From Flammeovirga sp. SJP92 (GTDB lineage: Bacteria > Bacteroidota > Bacteroidia > Cytophagales > Flammeovirgaceae), in assembly GCF_001583495.1 (NCBI RefSeq), contig NZ_LQAQ01000043.1, positions 48,060-112,059 on the forward strand: a DNA stretch of 64,000 nt. The letters are read 5' to 3'. This document shows positions 17,808 to 27,800 of this stretch, piece after piece. Within the stretch, counting starts at the first letter, position 1. The number at the start of each line of letters is the position of its first letter. The position numbers and the translations under genes were made by a program. The notes under the pieces were generated by a model that saw only the letters and a program-made list of their open reading frames with translations, made no database searches and was not told where the DNA came from.

Positions 17808-18995
17808 ATGATCAACAGCAGCAGACTTCTCTTCATGGTATTTATTGCCTTCTTTTTTTTCAATTGTGAACTAGAAAAAAACTATACAAAAGGCTCTTTT
17901 GGAGAGGATATAGCCTTTCTCAGGATGTATATAGATGATTTGGTGATTTTAGAAGATGGTCAAAGTCTGGTAGCAGTATCACCAAAATATCAAGGTCGTG
18001 TTTTCACTACTTCCACAAATGGATATAAGGGTAAAAGTCTTGGTTATTTCAATAAAGATTTAATTGCTTCAAAACGTCCACAACTTTCAAAAATTGGAGG
18101 TGAATCTAGAATGTGGTTTGGCCCCGAAGTAGGAGAGTTTTCTATCTTTTTTCCACCAAATACAGTACAATCTGGAGAGAATATGAGAATCAGTCAGGCA
18201 TTGGACACTACTCTTTTTAAAGTTACCAGAATCACAGCCAAAGAAAGTATTTCATCGAGCATTATGGAGATAGAGAATGCGTTTGGGACCACTTTTAAGA
18301 TTGATGCATCGAGGCATATAACGTTGAACACTAAAGATCAGACAGAGAAAGCGTTATCCATTTCTATCCCTAATACAGTCAATTTTGTTGGTTTTTCAGC
18401 ATCTACGGAAATAACAAGTTTAGACCGACAACAGTGGCAAAAGGAATCTGGTTTACTGCCTATTTGGGATTTAGGTTGTATGTTGCCCTCAGAGAATCAG
18501 TGGGTTATTATTCCAACAAATAATACTGACTTGAAAAGTGTAACAAATTATTTCACACCCCAAGAAGGAAGAGTTGTTATCAAAAATGGAATTGTATTTT
18601 ATAAAGTTGACGCCAATTACTTAAACAAGATGGGCATCCCAAAGGAATACATTAAGCCAGTAATGGGAAGCTACTCCCCAGAATTGAACTTATTGAATAT
18701 TGTGACCTATACCTTTGAAAATGATAGTCTTTATGTTAATTCAGATTGGGAGTCTAAAAACAATTATAATGGTGATGTAATGAATATTTTTAATGGAGAA
18801 ATCAACTTGGAGCTTGATCGTAACTGGCCATTTTTTGAATTTGAATCCTTTTCAGCCGCTAAAGAACTTCGATATGGGGAAAAACTAAAACACAGACAAT
18901 CCATTTATCATTTTGAGGGAAAAATGGAGGATTTGAATCATATTAGTACCAAAGTTCTAGGAATTGATTTGTCAGTACTTCCCCAAGGTCATTAA
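17808..18995 (+). CDS. Secreted lipoprotein, DUF6786-like
   Basis: A 395-residue protein with a lipoprotein signal: hydrophobic stretch and lipobox FFFNC, lipidated Cys20. The mature part has features that I associate with DUF6786 of Bacteroidota: SLVAVSPKYQGRVFTTST, SLGYFNKDLIAS and GGESRMWFGPEVGEFSIFF. The family has no firm function; a galactose-mutarotase-like beta sandwich is possible. It is probably anchored at the outer or inner membrane facing the periplasm or outside. It is divergent from the CoA-transferase cluster and stands alone, with a CATGTTT/AAACATG hairpin directly after its stop. Confidence 0.65.
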   Translation: MINSSRLLFMVFIAFFFFNCELEKNYTKGSFGEDIAFLRMYIDDLVILEDGQSLVAVSPKYQGRVFTTSTNGYKGKSLGYFNKDLIASKRPQLSKIGGESRMWFGPEVGEFSIFFPPNTVQSGENMRISQALDTTLFKVTRITAKESISSSIMEIENAFGTTFKIDASRHITLNTKDQTEKALSISIPNTVNFVGFSASTEITSLDRQQWQKESGLLPIWDLGCMLPSENQWVIIPTNNTDLKSVTNYFTPQEGRVVIKNGIVFYKVDANYLNKMGIPKEYIKPVMGSYSPELNLLNIVTYTFENDSLYVNSDWESKNNYNGDVMNIFNGEINLELDRNWPFFEFESFSAAKELRYGEKLKHRQSIYHFEGKMEDLNHISTKVLGIDLSVLPQGH

Positions 18996-19116
18996 GAACA
19001 TGTTTCAAACATGCTCTAAATATGGAAAAGTGCAGGTAACATACGAGTAATTCTTATAACCAAAAGGTAATACCCCGTAAATAAATGATTCACAATGCTT
19101 CTCTACTTTTGCACTG

Positions 19117-19325
19117 TTCATTACTTAAGGCGTCCATAAGAAATTGGACAATTAAGAGAAGGCTATATAATTAAATATCTACATAGATAAATTGAATTGG
19201 TTGACAAATATATTCAATTACCAAATTACCTTTTTAGCAGAATTTCCAGTTCTGACTTTTTAGTATAACGTATAAATTTTTAGATGTGCACTCAACTCCT
19301 CAGTTTTATTGAGGAGTTTTGTTTT
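19117..19325 (+). ncRNA. Candidate small RNA of about 210 nt, unknown class
   Basis: A transcript starting after the TACTTTTG box (19104-19111) and ending at the terminator would have no ORF and would contain small stems such as ATTGAAT/ATTCAAT (around 19190-19226) and GTCC/GGAC (around 19132-19150). No known RNA family is recognised. No clear -33 box. The terminator is about 300 bases past the previous gene stop, which makes an independent RNA plausible but unproven. Confidence 0.28.
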
Positions 19326-19326
19326 T
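19294..19326 (+). terminator. Rho-independent terminator
   Basis: A perfect 9 bp stem AACTCCTCA/TGAGGAGTT with a 7-base loop, followed by TTGTTTTTT. Confidence 0.8.
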
Positions 19327-19428
19327 TATAAAGATTAATGTTTATACATTAGATTGTAATTCAAAATTATTTCTTTTGATAATAACCAATCCAAAGAATC
19401 AAAGACTTTACTAATCGACCTTTTTTGT

Positions 19429-20385
19429 ATGACTAAATTAACTCGAAACGATATTCAGCTAATCAATAAGTATGCTGATTTTGAGGAAAATGAGATTGAT
19501 ACAACCCTTAAAGAAAATGTACTTATCAATAAAGAAGAGTGGAATAATACGCTAAGAATAATAATGCTGACACTCGGGCTTGGTTTTTTCGCCATTGGGC
19601 TTATGTTTTTTTATGCCTATAACTGGGATGACCTATCTAAAACGGGGAAATTGTTATCTGCAGAATTAGTTGTTATATGTTCTGTAGCATTATTTATTTT
19701 TTATAGAAATAATACAATTTACTCAAAAATTATAGCCACAGCAATCTCTTTTTTGATAGGTGTTATGTTTGCTGTTTTTGGACAAGTATATCAAACAGGG
19801 GCAAATGCTTACGACTTCTTTTTAGGATGGTCATTTTCAATAGCACTAATTGTATTCTTGACTGACTTTGCAGTATTGTGGTTCCTTTATTTATTATTAG
19901 TGTCCACCACTTGGCATTTTTATATTTTACAAGCAGTAGGAAGAAATGCTGAAGCATTAGAGCTGTTGGTCATTTTTCTTCTATATGTTGTGGTATTTGT
20001 TTTTACGCATTATCTACAAAATATTGGAAAACAGATTCCCGTTTGGTGGAAGCATAGTATTGTTATGATAGCGGTTTCTGTAGGTACCATTTTGGGAATA
20101 GAATATATTATTGAATTTAAAATAGGTCATTTACCGTCAGGGATGATTATAACTCCTATTTCGGTGGTTTATGCACTTGGTCTTTATTACTCATTACAAG
20201 AAAAATATATAGTGCCCTTTGCCTTAATTCTTTTTAGCTGTATCATATTATTGACAACTGTGATGGTAAATGAAGCAGATGATTTTATTACGGCAACACT
20301 CTTGGTCAGCCTTTTTGTTCTCATGAGTATGACAGGTCTAATTTATAAAGTTGTTTCACTACAAAAGAAATGGAATAATGAATAG
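19429..20385 (+). CDS. DUF2157 family membrane protein
   Basis: A 318-residue inner-membrane protein with a short cytosolic N-terminus (about 40 residues) and then roughly 8-9 hydrophobic segments. The DUF2157 hallmarks are FFYAYNWDDLSKTGK and, further on, FGQVYQTGANAYDFFLGW. Function is unknown. It begins a three-gene unit: its last codons overlap the next gene by 8 bases, and that gene overlaps the third by 14. The DUF2157-DUF4401-GDYXXLXY set recurs in many bacteria, so the three probably work together in the membrane. Confidence 0.85.
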   Translation: MTKLTRNDIQLINKYADFEENEIDTTLKENVLINKEEWNNTLRIIMLTLGLGFFAIGLMFFYAYNWDDLSKTGKLLSAELVVICSVALFIFYRNNTIYSKIIATAISFLIGVMFAVFGQVYQTGANAYDFFLGWSFSIALIVFLTDFAVLWFLYLLLVSTTWHFYILQAVGRNAEALELLVIFLLYVVVFVFTHYLQNIGKQIPVWWKHSIVMIAVSVGTILGIEYIIEFKIGHLPSGMIITPISVVYALGLYYSLQEKYIVPFALILFSCIILLTTVMVNEADDFITATLLVSLFVLMSMTGLIYKVVSLQKKWNNE

Positions 20386-21442
20386 AAGTGACAGAATTCG
20401 ATTGTTTCTTTCTCAATATAGTGAGGAAGAAAACAATGCGTTGAAGATTGATAAGGATGGTTTAGAAGCAGAACTTTCAAAACCAAATATCCCTATGGGG
20501 TTGTTGATGAAGGGATTGATTTATTTCGGAGGTTTTATCTCTTCCATGTTTTTCATTTTATTTATTTTTCTTTTTGGTTTAGGAAATCATGAGTGGGTTT
20601 TAGGTGGATTAGGAATTTCATTTTTCATACTTGGTATTCTTATCCAAAGACATACAACTGAAATATTTTTCGATTCATTCAGTACATTTACTTTCATCAT
20701 AGGTCAAATATTACTTGTCACAGGACTTGGTTTAGCAGATATTTCTGAACATATTATCATCTTGTTGTTGATTGTTATCAATTCAATAGCAATACTCTTA
20801 CTCAAGAGATATATGTTACTGTTTCTTTGTGCTTTGACCGTTATTTCAACTTTTAATTTTTGGCTTCATTTATTAAAAGTACAATTGGTTCATCATCTTT
20901 TAATAGTAACGCTAGGAGCGTTCATCACTTTCTTTTTCATAAATGAAGGAAAGGTGTATTCTATGTTGAAGAAAAGAACAGAAATTATCAATCCCATATT
21001 AGATGCTTTTATAGCTTCTTTTTTAATTGGACTGGCCAACTTCATATACGATGAAAAAGGTTTTATTATACCTTATGAATGGATCACTACAGTAACAATA
21101 AGTGGTTTGATGCTTTTTTTCCTTATTTATTCCAACAAAAAATTAGACCTAGGTTACAAACCTCTTACGTTTTTCATTTTCGTAATACTTTTAGCTGTTC
21201 CTACTCTTTATGCACCTTATGTGATGGGATGTCTTTTTTTATTGATACTAGGAGTAATTAATAATTACAAGACATTAAAAGGATTGGGTGCCGTCACTTT
21301 AGTGCTTTCCTTGGCAAATTACTATTATGATTTGGAACTGACGCTTTTAGAAAAATCATTAGAAATGATGGCGTCTGGTATTGTGTTTTTAGGTCTCTAT
21401 TGGTTTTTCTTCCACAAAAAGAATTCAAATGAAAAAGTATAA
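20378..21442 (+). CDS. DUF4401-like membrane protein
   Basis: A multi-pass membrane protein of 354 residues with about ten hydrophobic segments after a 35-residue soluble start. The longest frame begins at 20351, but that would put nine extra codons inside the previous gene; the ATG at 20378 (MNRSDRIRLFLSQ) gives the usual 8-base stop/start overlap and a family-like N-terminus. Assignment to DUF4401 rests mainly on position between a DUF2157 gene and a GDYXXLXY gene plus its topology. Function is unknown. Confidence 0.75.
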   Translation: MNRSDRIRLFLSQYSEEENNALKIDKDGLEAELSKPNIPMGLLMKGLIYFGGFISSMFFILFIFLFGLGNHEWVLGGLGISFFILGILIQRHTTEIFFDSFSTFTFIIGQILLVTGLGLADISEHIIILLLIVINSIAILLLKRYMLLFLCALTVISTFNFWLHLLKVQLVHHLLIVTLGAFITFFFINEGKVYSMLKKRTEIINPILDAFIASFLIGLANFIYDEKGFIIPYEWITTVTISGLMLFFLIYSNKKLDLGYKPLTFFIFVILLAVPTLYAPYVMGCLFLLILGVINNYKTLKGLGAVTLVLSLANYYYDLELTLLEKSLEMMASGIVFLGLYWFFFHKKNSNEKV

Positions 21443-21932
21443 AAAAATAATTATCACTCTCAATTGTGCATTGGTTTTAATAGGGTTTAATTATTCTATT
21501 TATAAAAACGAAAAGTTGTTGGATGGGACCGAAGTTGTTCTTTTTGAATTGGCCCCTCGAGATCCAAGATCACTGATGCAGGGTGATTATATGGTATTGA
21601 ATTATAGTAATTCAGATATAAGGGAAGAAGATAATGTATCAAGTAGAGGATATATGGTTTTTGAATTAGATGATAATAGAATAGGGCATAAATTAAGAAT
21701 TCAAGAAGATAAAGAACCATTGAATCAAAATGAATATCTTCTGAAATACACTAAGAGAAATAATTGGTCTATCAACTTTGGTGCAGAGTCCTATTTCTTT
21801 CAAGAAGGACATGCTGATCATTATGCAAATGCAAAGTTTGGTGCTTTAAAAATTGATGAAGATGGCAACTCTCTATTGATAGGTTTGTATAATGAAAAGT
21901 TAGAAAAGATTAATGTAGAAGAGCAGAAATAG
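21429..21932 (+). CDS. GDYXXLXY-domain protein
   Basis: A 167-residue protein with one N-terminal membrane segment (residues about 5-25) and a periplasmic domain containing RDPRSLMQGDYMVLNY, an exact match to the GDYXXLXY signature that names the family. It overlaps the DUF4401 gene by 14 bases, so translation is coupled. As the soluble partner of two multi-pass proteins it may form the extracytoplasmic part of a complex. No function is known for the family. Confidence 0.88.
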   Translation: MKKYKKIIITLNCALVLIGFNYSIYKNEKLLDGTEVVLFELAPRDPRSLMQGDYMVLNYSNSDIREEDNVSSRGYMVFELDDNRIGHKLRIQEDKEPLNQNEYLLKYTKRNNWSINFGAESYFFQEGHADHYANAKFGALKIDEDGNSLLIGLYNEKLEKINVEEQK

Positions 21933-22095
21933 CTTTTCGTTGAATAATAACATTCGTTGGTTGATAATATTTCAGTGTTCAAAATATTTTTATAAAATTT
22001 GAATATCTAACAAGAACAAAAAATGAAGGGTAAGCTTCTTTTACAATAAAGAATTTCCCATCATTTCTAAACAGACCTTATCATTATCATCAAGA

Positions 22096-24600
22096 ATGAA
22101 ACTTAATTTACTATTCTGCCTACTTATTCTTCCAACTGTATTATTTGCCCAACAACCTAGCGGTGCAAAATCTGGAAATGGACAATTAAAAAAAGGGAAT
22201 CGACCAAAAATTGGTACTGTTTCTGGCAAAGTTATAGATGCTGAAACCAAAGACAATTTAGAGTTTGTGACTATAGCCTTGTACAATGCACGTGATACAA
22301 GTTTCGTAACAGGGGCTTCAACAGATGCTCAAGGTCGTTTTAAAATCATCGAGGTTCCGGTAGGGAAAATTTTTGCAAAGGTTACCTTTATTGGTTATGA
22401 AGAAATCCTTACAGAACCCTTTATGATTAAACCCGATAAAAAGGACCAATTCTTAGGAACGATAGCACTGAGTACAGGTGCACAAAATCTTGATGAAGTG
22501 ACAGTTACTGCAGAAAGAGATGTGATGGAACTGGGTATTGACCGAAAAACATTTAATGTCAGTCAAGATTTGAATTCAGTAGGAGGATCAATGACAGATG
22601 CTCTAAATAATATTCCTTCTATTGATATTGATGCAGAAGGAACATTGAGTTTAAGAGGAAGTAGTAATGTGACGATTTTTATTGATGGAAAACCATCCAA
22701 TCTCACAAGTTCATCAGATGCAGATATTTTAGATCAAATACCAGCAAGTTCTATTGAAAGAGTGGAAGTGATTACGAATCCTTCAGCAAAATATGACCCA
22801 GAAGGCACAAGTGGTATTATCAATATTGTATTAAAAAAAGATCGCAAAGGAGGTGTGAACGGCAATGTGTCTGTCAATGTCGGGAATAATAACAAGTATA
22901 ATCTTTCTGCGGGAGTCAATGCAAGAGTGAATAAATTAAATATTTATGCAAATTACTCAGGGAGATATCAAGAAAGGTTTGTCAACAAAGAATTACATCA
23001 GAACAACCTTGATGAAAATGGAAATGTGACAGATTATAATACACAAACTTCGAGAAGAGATGATGAACGCTATTCACATCTTTTCAAAGGAGGAGTGGAT
23101 TATGATATCAATGAATACAACAACATCTATTTTTCAGCCACATACAACACAGGATATAATTACAAGAATGAAAAACTAAACTTGGATTATTTTGGTGCAG
23201 ATGATGATGTCTTTTCTCAAATATATAGAATAAACGATTCGAGAAGAACATCAGAAAATCAAGAGTATAATTTTGGTTATAGAAAGACATTTGTAAAACC
23301 AGGTCAGAGCTTGGATATATCAGGACAGTATTCAGATGGTATAAGAACAAATAACGGTTTTTATACAGAGTACGATCATTTTGGGAATGATGTAAATGCT
23401 GATCCTATTTTTGAACAGCAAAATGAGAGCCCAGAAAGAAATAAGATTTACTTGGCACAAATTGATTATGTACAACCGATCGGCGAAAATGGAACTTTAG
23501 AAACAGGTTGGAAAACAACAGGCAGAATAATCCAAACAGACTTTTTCTCTGAAAGCATGCAGGGAGGTATGTGGGCCCCTGATGATTCTTTGAATAATAA
23601 TTTTAATTATGATGAAACTGTTCATGCTTTGTATGCCATGTATCGTCATCAATTTGGTAAATGGGGATTACAAGCAGGAGTAAGAGCAGAGCAAGCTTAT
23701 ACTACTTCTCATTTGGAGGAGAATGAAGTTACAGAAGAACAGACGGTCAATAATGATTACTTTGCAGTTTATCCTACCCTTCATGTTGCTTATAAATTTG
23801 CAGACATGAGAGAGGTTTCTGTGGGTTATAGCCGAAGAGTAAACAGGCCGAGAGGTAGAAGTTTAAATCCATTTCCGGATTATGCCAATCCCCAATCATT
23901 ACGCCAAGGTAATCCGTATCTGAAACCCGAATTTATTGATGCTATTGAAGCCACTTATCAGCATGGATGGGAGAATATCACCCTAACTGGTAGTTTGTAT
24001 TATCGCTATACTCATGATGCTATTCAAAGAGTACAAATGGCACAACCTGATGGAGTTATGGTAATGACTTGGGATAACGTAGATCATTCTCAAAGTTATG
24101 GAGCTGAGGTAATCGCAAACTTTAATTTAACAAACTGGTGGAAAGTGACAGGTAGTGCAAATGTCTATAATATTTTGATTACGGGAAGTTCTGGTGAATT
24201 GGATCTCACAAATCAAGCGTGGGCTATGAATGGAAAATTAATGTCATCTACTTCTCTTACCAAAACACTTTCTCTACAAGTGACTGGAAGATTTAGTTCT
24301 CAGAGAGCAACAGCTCAAGGATACATTGCACCAATGGGTGGCGTGGACATGGCAATCTCTCAGAAATTATTCAAAGGAAAAGGTACTTTGCAAGCTAGAG
24401 TAACTGATGTATTCAATACGTACAAATTTAATGTCTACAGTGAAGGAACTGGGTTCAACTCAGATATGACTTTTGATTGGGAGTCACGAGTCGGTTACCT
24501 TACATTCTCCTACCGATTTGGCCAAGCATCAAAAAAGCCGAAGAAGAGAAGTAAAGACCGAAATGGAAGCCAAGGAGATTCAATGGATATGATGGATTAG
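22096..24600 (+). CDS. TonB-dependent receptor-like outer membrane protein (OMP_b-brl_3 type)
   Basis: An 834-residue outer membrane protein. A signal peptide (about 1-19, ending LFAQ) is followed by a carboxypeptidase-regulatory-like domain (about 37-125, VSGKVIDAETKDNLEFVT). The plug-like domain (about 150-240) includes SLRGSSNVTIFIDGKPSNL and VEVITNPSAKYDPEGTSGI. The rest is a beta barrel with many aromatic-rich strands, ending in a short basic tail (KKPKKRSKDR). The tail after the barrel is unusual because barrels normally end in an aromatic residue. The ligand is unknown. A perfect terminator follows, so it is probably a single-gene unit. Confidence 0.85.
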   Translation: MKLNLLFCLLILPTVLFAQQPSGAKSGNGQLKKGNRPKIGTVSGKVIDAETKDNLEFVTIALYNARDTSFVTGASTDAQGRFKIIEVPVGKIFAKVTFIGYEEILTEPFMIKPDKKDQFLGTIALSTGAQNLDEVTVTAERDVMELGIDRKTFNVSQDLNSVGGSMTDALNNIPSIDIDAEGTLSLRGSSNVTIFIDGKPSNLTSSSDADILDQIPASSIERVEVITNPSAKYDPEGTSGIINIVLKKDRKGGVNGNVSVNVGNNNKYNLSAGVNARVNKLNIYANYSGRYQERFVNKELHQNNLDENGNVTDYNTQTSRRDDERYSHLFKGGVDYDINEYNNIYFSATYNTGYNYKNEKLNLDYFGADDDVFSQIYRINDSRRTSENQEYNFGYRKTFVKPGQSLDISGQYSDGIRTNNGFYTEYDHFGNDVNADPIFEQQNESPERNKIYLAQIDYVQPIGENGTLETGWKTTGRIIQTDFFSESMQGGMWAPDDSLNNNFNYDETVHALYAMYRHQFGKWGLQAGVRAEQAYTTSHLEENEVTEEQTVNNDYFAVYPTLHVAYKFADMREVSVGYSRRVNRPRGRSLNPFPDYANPQSLRQGNPYLKPEFIDAIEATYQHGWENITLTGSLYYRYTHDAIQRVQMAQPDGVMVMTWDNVDHSQSYGAEVIANFNLTNWWKVTGSANVYNILITGSSGELDLTNQAWAMNGKLMSSTSLTKTLSLQVTGRFSSQRATAQGYIAPMGGVDMAISQKLFKGKGTLQARVTDVFNTYKFNVYSEGTGFNSDMTFDWESRVGYLTFSYRFGQASKKPKKRSKDRNGSQGDSMDMMD

Positions 24601-24627
24601 ACTGTCAAATAAAAAAGGATAGGAAAA

Positions 24628-24668
24628 AAACTACAAATGTGAGAATAACTCACATTTGTAGTTTTTTT
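24628..24668 (+). terminator. Strong rho-independent terminator
   Basis: A perfect 16 bp stem (24628-24643 with 24649-24664), a 5-base loop and a run of seven T. Confidence 0.95.
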
Positions 24669-24765
24669 GTTTAAAATGTTAGCAATTTTGATATAACATC
24701 ATCTAAAGTGATCAATAGACAAAAGAAATAAGTATAAATATTTAAAAAGTGTAATATTTAAATTG

Positions 24766-24773
24766 TACATTTG
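24766..24773 (+). promoter_or_regulatory. Candidate -7 promoter box of the giant surface-protein gene
   Basis: TACATTTG fits TAnnTTTG. It overlaps the TTG codon at 24771, the start of the longest frame, so if the box is real that TTG cannot be the translation start. No good -33 box is seen. Confidence 0.45.
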
Positions 24774-24815
24774 ATCAAACGATCATGCAAATTTTTGTTT
24801 AACGATTTAACTATT

Positions 24816-27800
24816 GTGAGAATATTACACATAAGAAGTGTACACAAATACCTATGGGTGTTTTTGTTCTGCTTCACTTATTACGCTACTACTGCTCAAA
24901 CGATTTATTATTCTAAGACAAATGGAAACTTCGATTCGTTTTCAACATGGGCATCAAATAGTGATGGAACAGGTATTGAGCCTACTTCTATTACTGGAAA
25001 TCATTTTGTTATTTTAGCGGCACATACAGTTACAATCACCGATAGTGATACTGAATCAATACATACCTTGGAAGTAGCAGGTACGTTGAAAATGGCAGCT
25101 AATGCTACATTGCGGATCTCAAATGATTATTATTATTACCAATCTGGATATACTGACTTTGATCCTACTTCGCTCATCACGTTTAACAACAGTTCAAACA
25201 TTTCTGTGATTGAAGGCAGAAATTCAGATGGAAGTTATAATATGCTTCAGTTTAGTAATTTGTCTTTTGAGAAAGGAGGTAATAGCGTTGTTGTCAATGA
25301 TTCTCCAATGAATATTGACGGCAATTTTACCATCACTAACACGGAGTTTGATTCGAAAAATGTTATTTATCTTTCTGGTCACCTGAGTATTGATTCAGAA
25401 AGTAAATATTCCACAGAAGCAAATAATGATTTGATTTTAGACGGTACTGGAGCACAAAGAATTTCTGTGCCTTCAGTGACTGACATGTCTTCGAAGGGGA
25501 ATCCAGCAGCACAATTTAGTGATGTCCGATTTAGAGAAGGCGGATCCAATATCATTTCAGAAGGATTTTATGCAACAGGTACTGTTGAGGTTTATAAAGA
25601 CGAAGGAGCTACTTTATCTTTTGAAAGTGGAGATTACAGCCTAAAGACAATAAGAGTACGAGATGTTGTTTCAAACTCAGGTACAGCTTTAACGTTTAAT
25701 GGTGGAAATGTTTATATGAATAACAATGCCACTATTGAACATTACAATACTGAAGACAATACATTGGTGGGTACTATTGATATGGGTACAGTCAACTTTA
25801 TAGCTGAGGATGCAAATCTTTATTTTGGTGGCTCAAGTTCAGATGGAGACATTATCACTTTTACGGGTAATGTTACCGTAAGCAATTCAGAAACATTAAT
25901 TATCCGAACAAATACAGTATTAAATTCAAATGGAGGAACTCTTACGGTTAATGATGACTCGAGAGTCTATATAGAAGGTGCTACACCTCCTTCTTTTGCG
26001 ATGCATACTATAGCTGTAGCATCAAATTTCTATTACAGAACTACAGATGATATCACATTATTAGCCATTCAATATGGTAACCTTCGTTTATACAATGCAT
26101 CCAAAAAAACTATTAATGAGGATTTAGTGGTAATGGGGGATCTAGGAGTGTATGATGATGCTCACTTAATTGTCAGTCCAGGAAAGACATTGACCATTCA
26201 TGAAAATATTGAAAATAGAAGTGAGGAGGATGATAAAAATCCGGGTACAATTGATGCTACAAATGCAACGATAACAATGGTTGTCAATGATGCCAATAGA
26301 ACAATAGCTTTATCCAATGAACTTCCTGATGAAGGAGATAATATCTATAAAATTTCGAATTTCAATATTGAAGTGGGTGCCGCCCTTACGGCTAATAGAA
26401 CGTTATCGATCTATAATAAATTGGATATTGATGTACTTACCATCACCAATAGTTCGGGTTCGTTAGCTTCATTATTAGTCATTGATTTACAAAACGACTC
26501 GTCTGATTTGTTGGATGTTTCCACAAGTATTACACAAGGCGACTTCACTAAAATTAGAACAAAAAGTAGTCACTCAACTTTCTTAACAGCACCTAGCACA
26601 GTTGCTATTGATCAGACGCATGCCTTTATTGAATTTAGTGGCGGTAGTCAAAACATTCCGTCAATCACTTATGGTAATCTTGAATTTAGTGGAAATGGAA
26701 ATAAAACCTTATCAGGAGATATTACTGTTAATGGAAAAATTGAAACCATAGGAGGCAGTAGCGTCTTAATGGCAGGTTACAACACTATAAATATTTATGG
26801 AGATTGGAAATTAAATAATGCAGGAACGGATCATTATGAAGGTATAGAAAAATCTACAGTTATATTTCATGGAACAAGTGATCAAGTAATCAATGATGCT
26901 ACGTTTGGTCATCTTATTTTCAATTCAACTGGTAATGTTACAATACTAGGCCCTATTTCTGTTTTTGGAGATATGATTTTAAGGGGAGGCGTAGATGAAA
27001 GTACTCTTTTAACTGTTACTGCAAATGAAAATATAGATTTAAAAGGGAATTGGATTGAGAATGCGACTTCAAAATTTACACAAACAAATGGTAGTGTAAG
27101 GTTTTGTTCTGAATCCTCAGTCACTGATCAAACCGTTATACAAAATAGCTTGAGTGAATTTAAAGATGTGACATTGAGCAATGATCCTTCTATTAAAACG
27201 GTCTTTAATACTAAAGTGAAAATAGGAGGTGACTTAAGGATGGAATCAGAAAGAGGAAGTCTTGAAATTACAGATGATCTTACATTAAAAGGACATTTTT
27301 ATAACATTGGTGCTGGAAATGCTTTCACTCAAGCAGTAAATGCAAATTTTATTTTATCAGGTTCATCATTGCAAAACTTTAGAGTTGATGATGCAGCAAA
27401 AGCGACTTTTTCAGAACTAGTTTCCTTTTCTGGAGAAGGTATGAAAGTTTTCCAAGGAAATTCAACTTATACTTTTGATAAAGGAATTTCAATTAAAGGA
27501 TCAATTGTAGATGGTAATAACAAAACAATAAATATAAAAGGAGATTGGCTGAATAATGATGGTCTCTTTAAAAGTACTAATATTGTCAATTTTAATGGAG
27601 GCAAAACTCAATCAGTACAATCTACAACTTTTTACAAGTTCTCAATCCAAGAGACAGGAACGGTAGTAAATCTAAATGGTAATATTGTTATTGATCAGTT
27701 TCTACAAGATGCATACACCACTTTAAATACAGATGGTTATACAATTATTTGTGCAAATACATGGACTGGAGATGGTACTTTTACTCATGGAAATGGTACT

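Larger units (their letters stand above)
18996..19428. other. Gene-free gap with a possible small RNA
   Basis: 433 bases without a credible ORF. It holds the CATGTTT hairpin after the lipoprotein gene (18999-19015), a promoter-like box TACTTTTG (19104-19111) and a clean terminator (19294-19325). The last 100 bases before the DUF2157 gene are AT-rich leader. Confidence 0.6.

Noticed and set aside
24771..24815. TTG at 24771 as the start of the giant surface protein
   Set aside because: It overlaps the promoter-like TACATTTG box and would put 15 polar residues ahead of a compact signal peptide; GTG 24816 fits better, though it is not proven.
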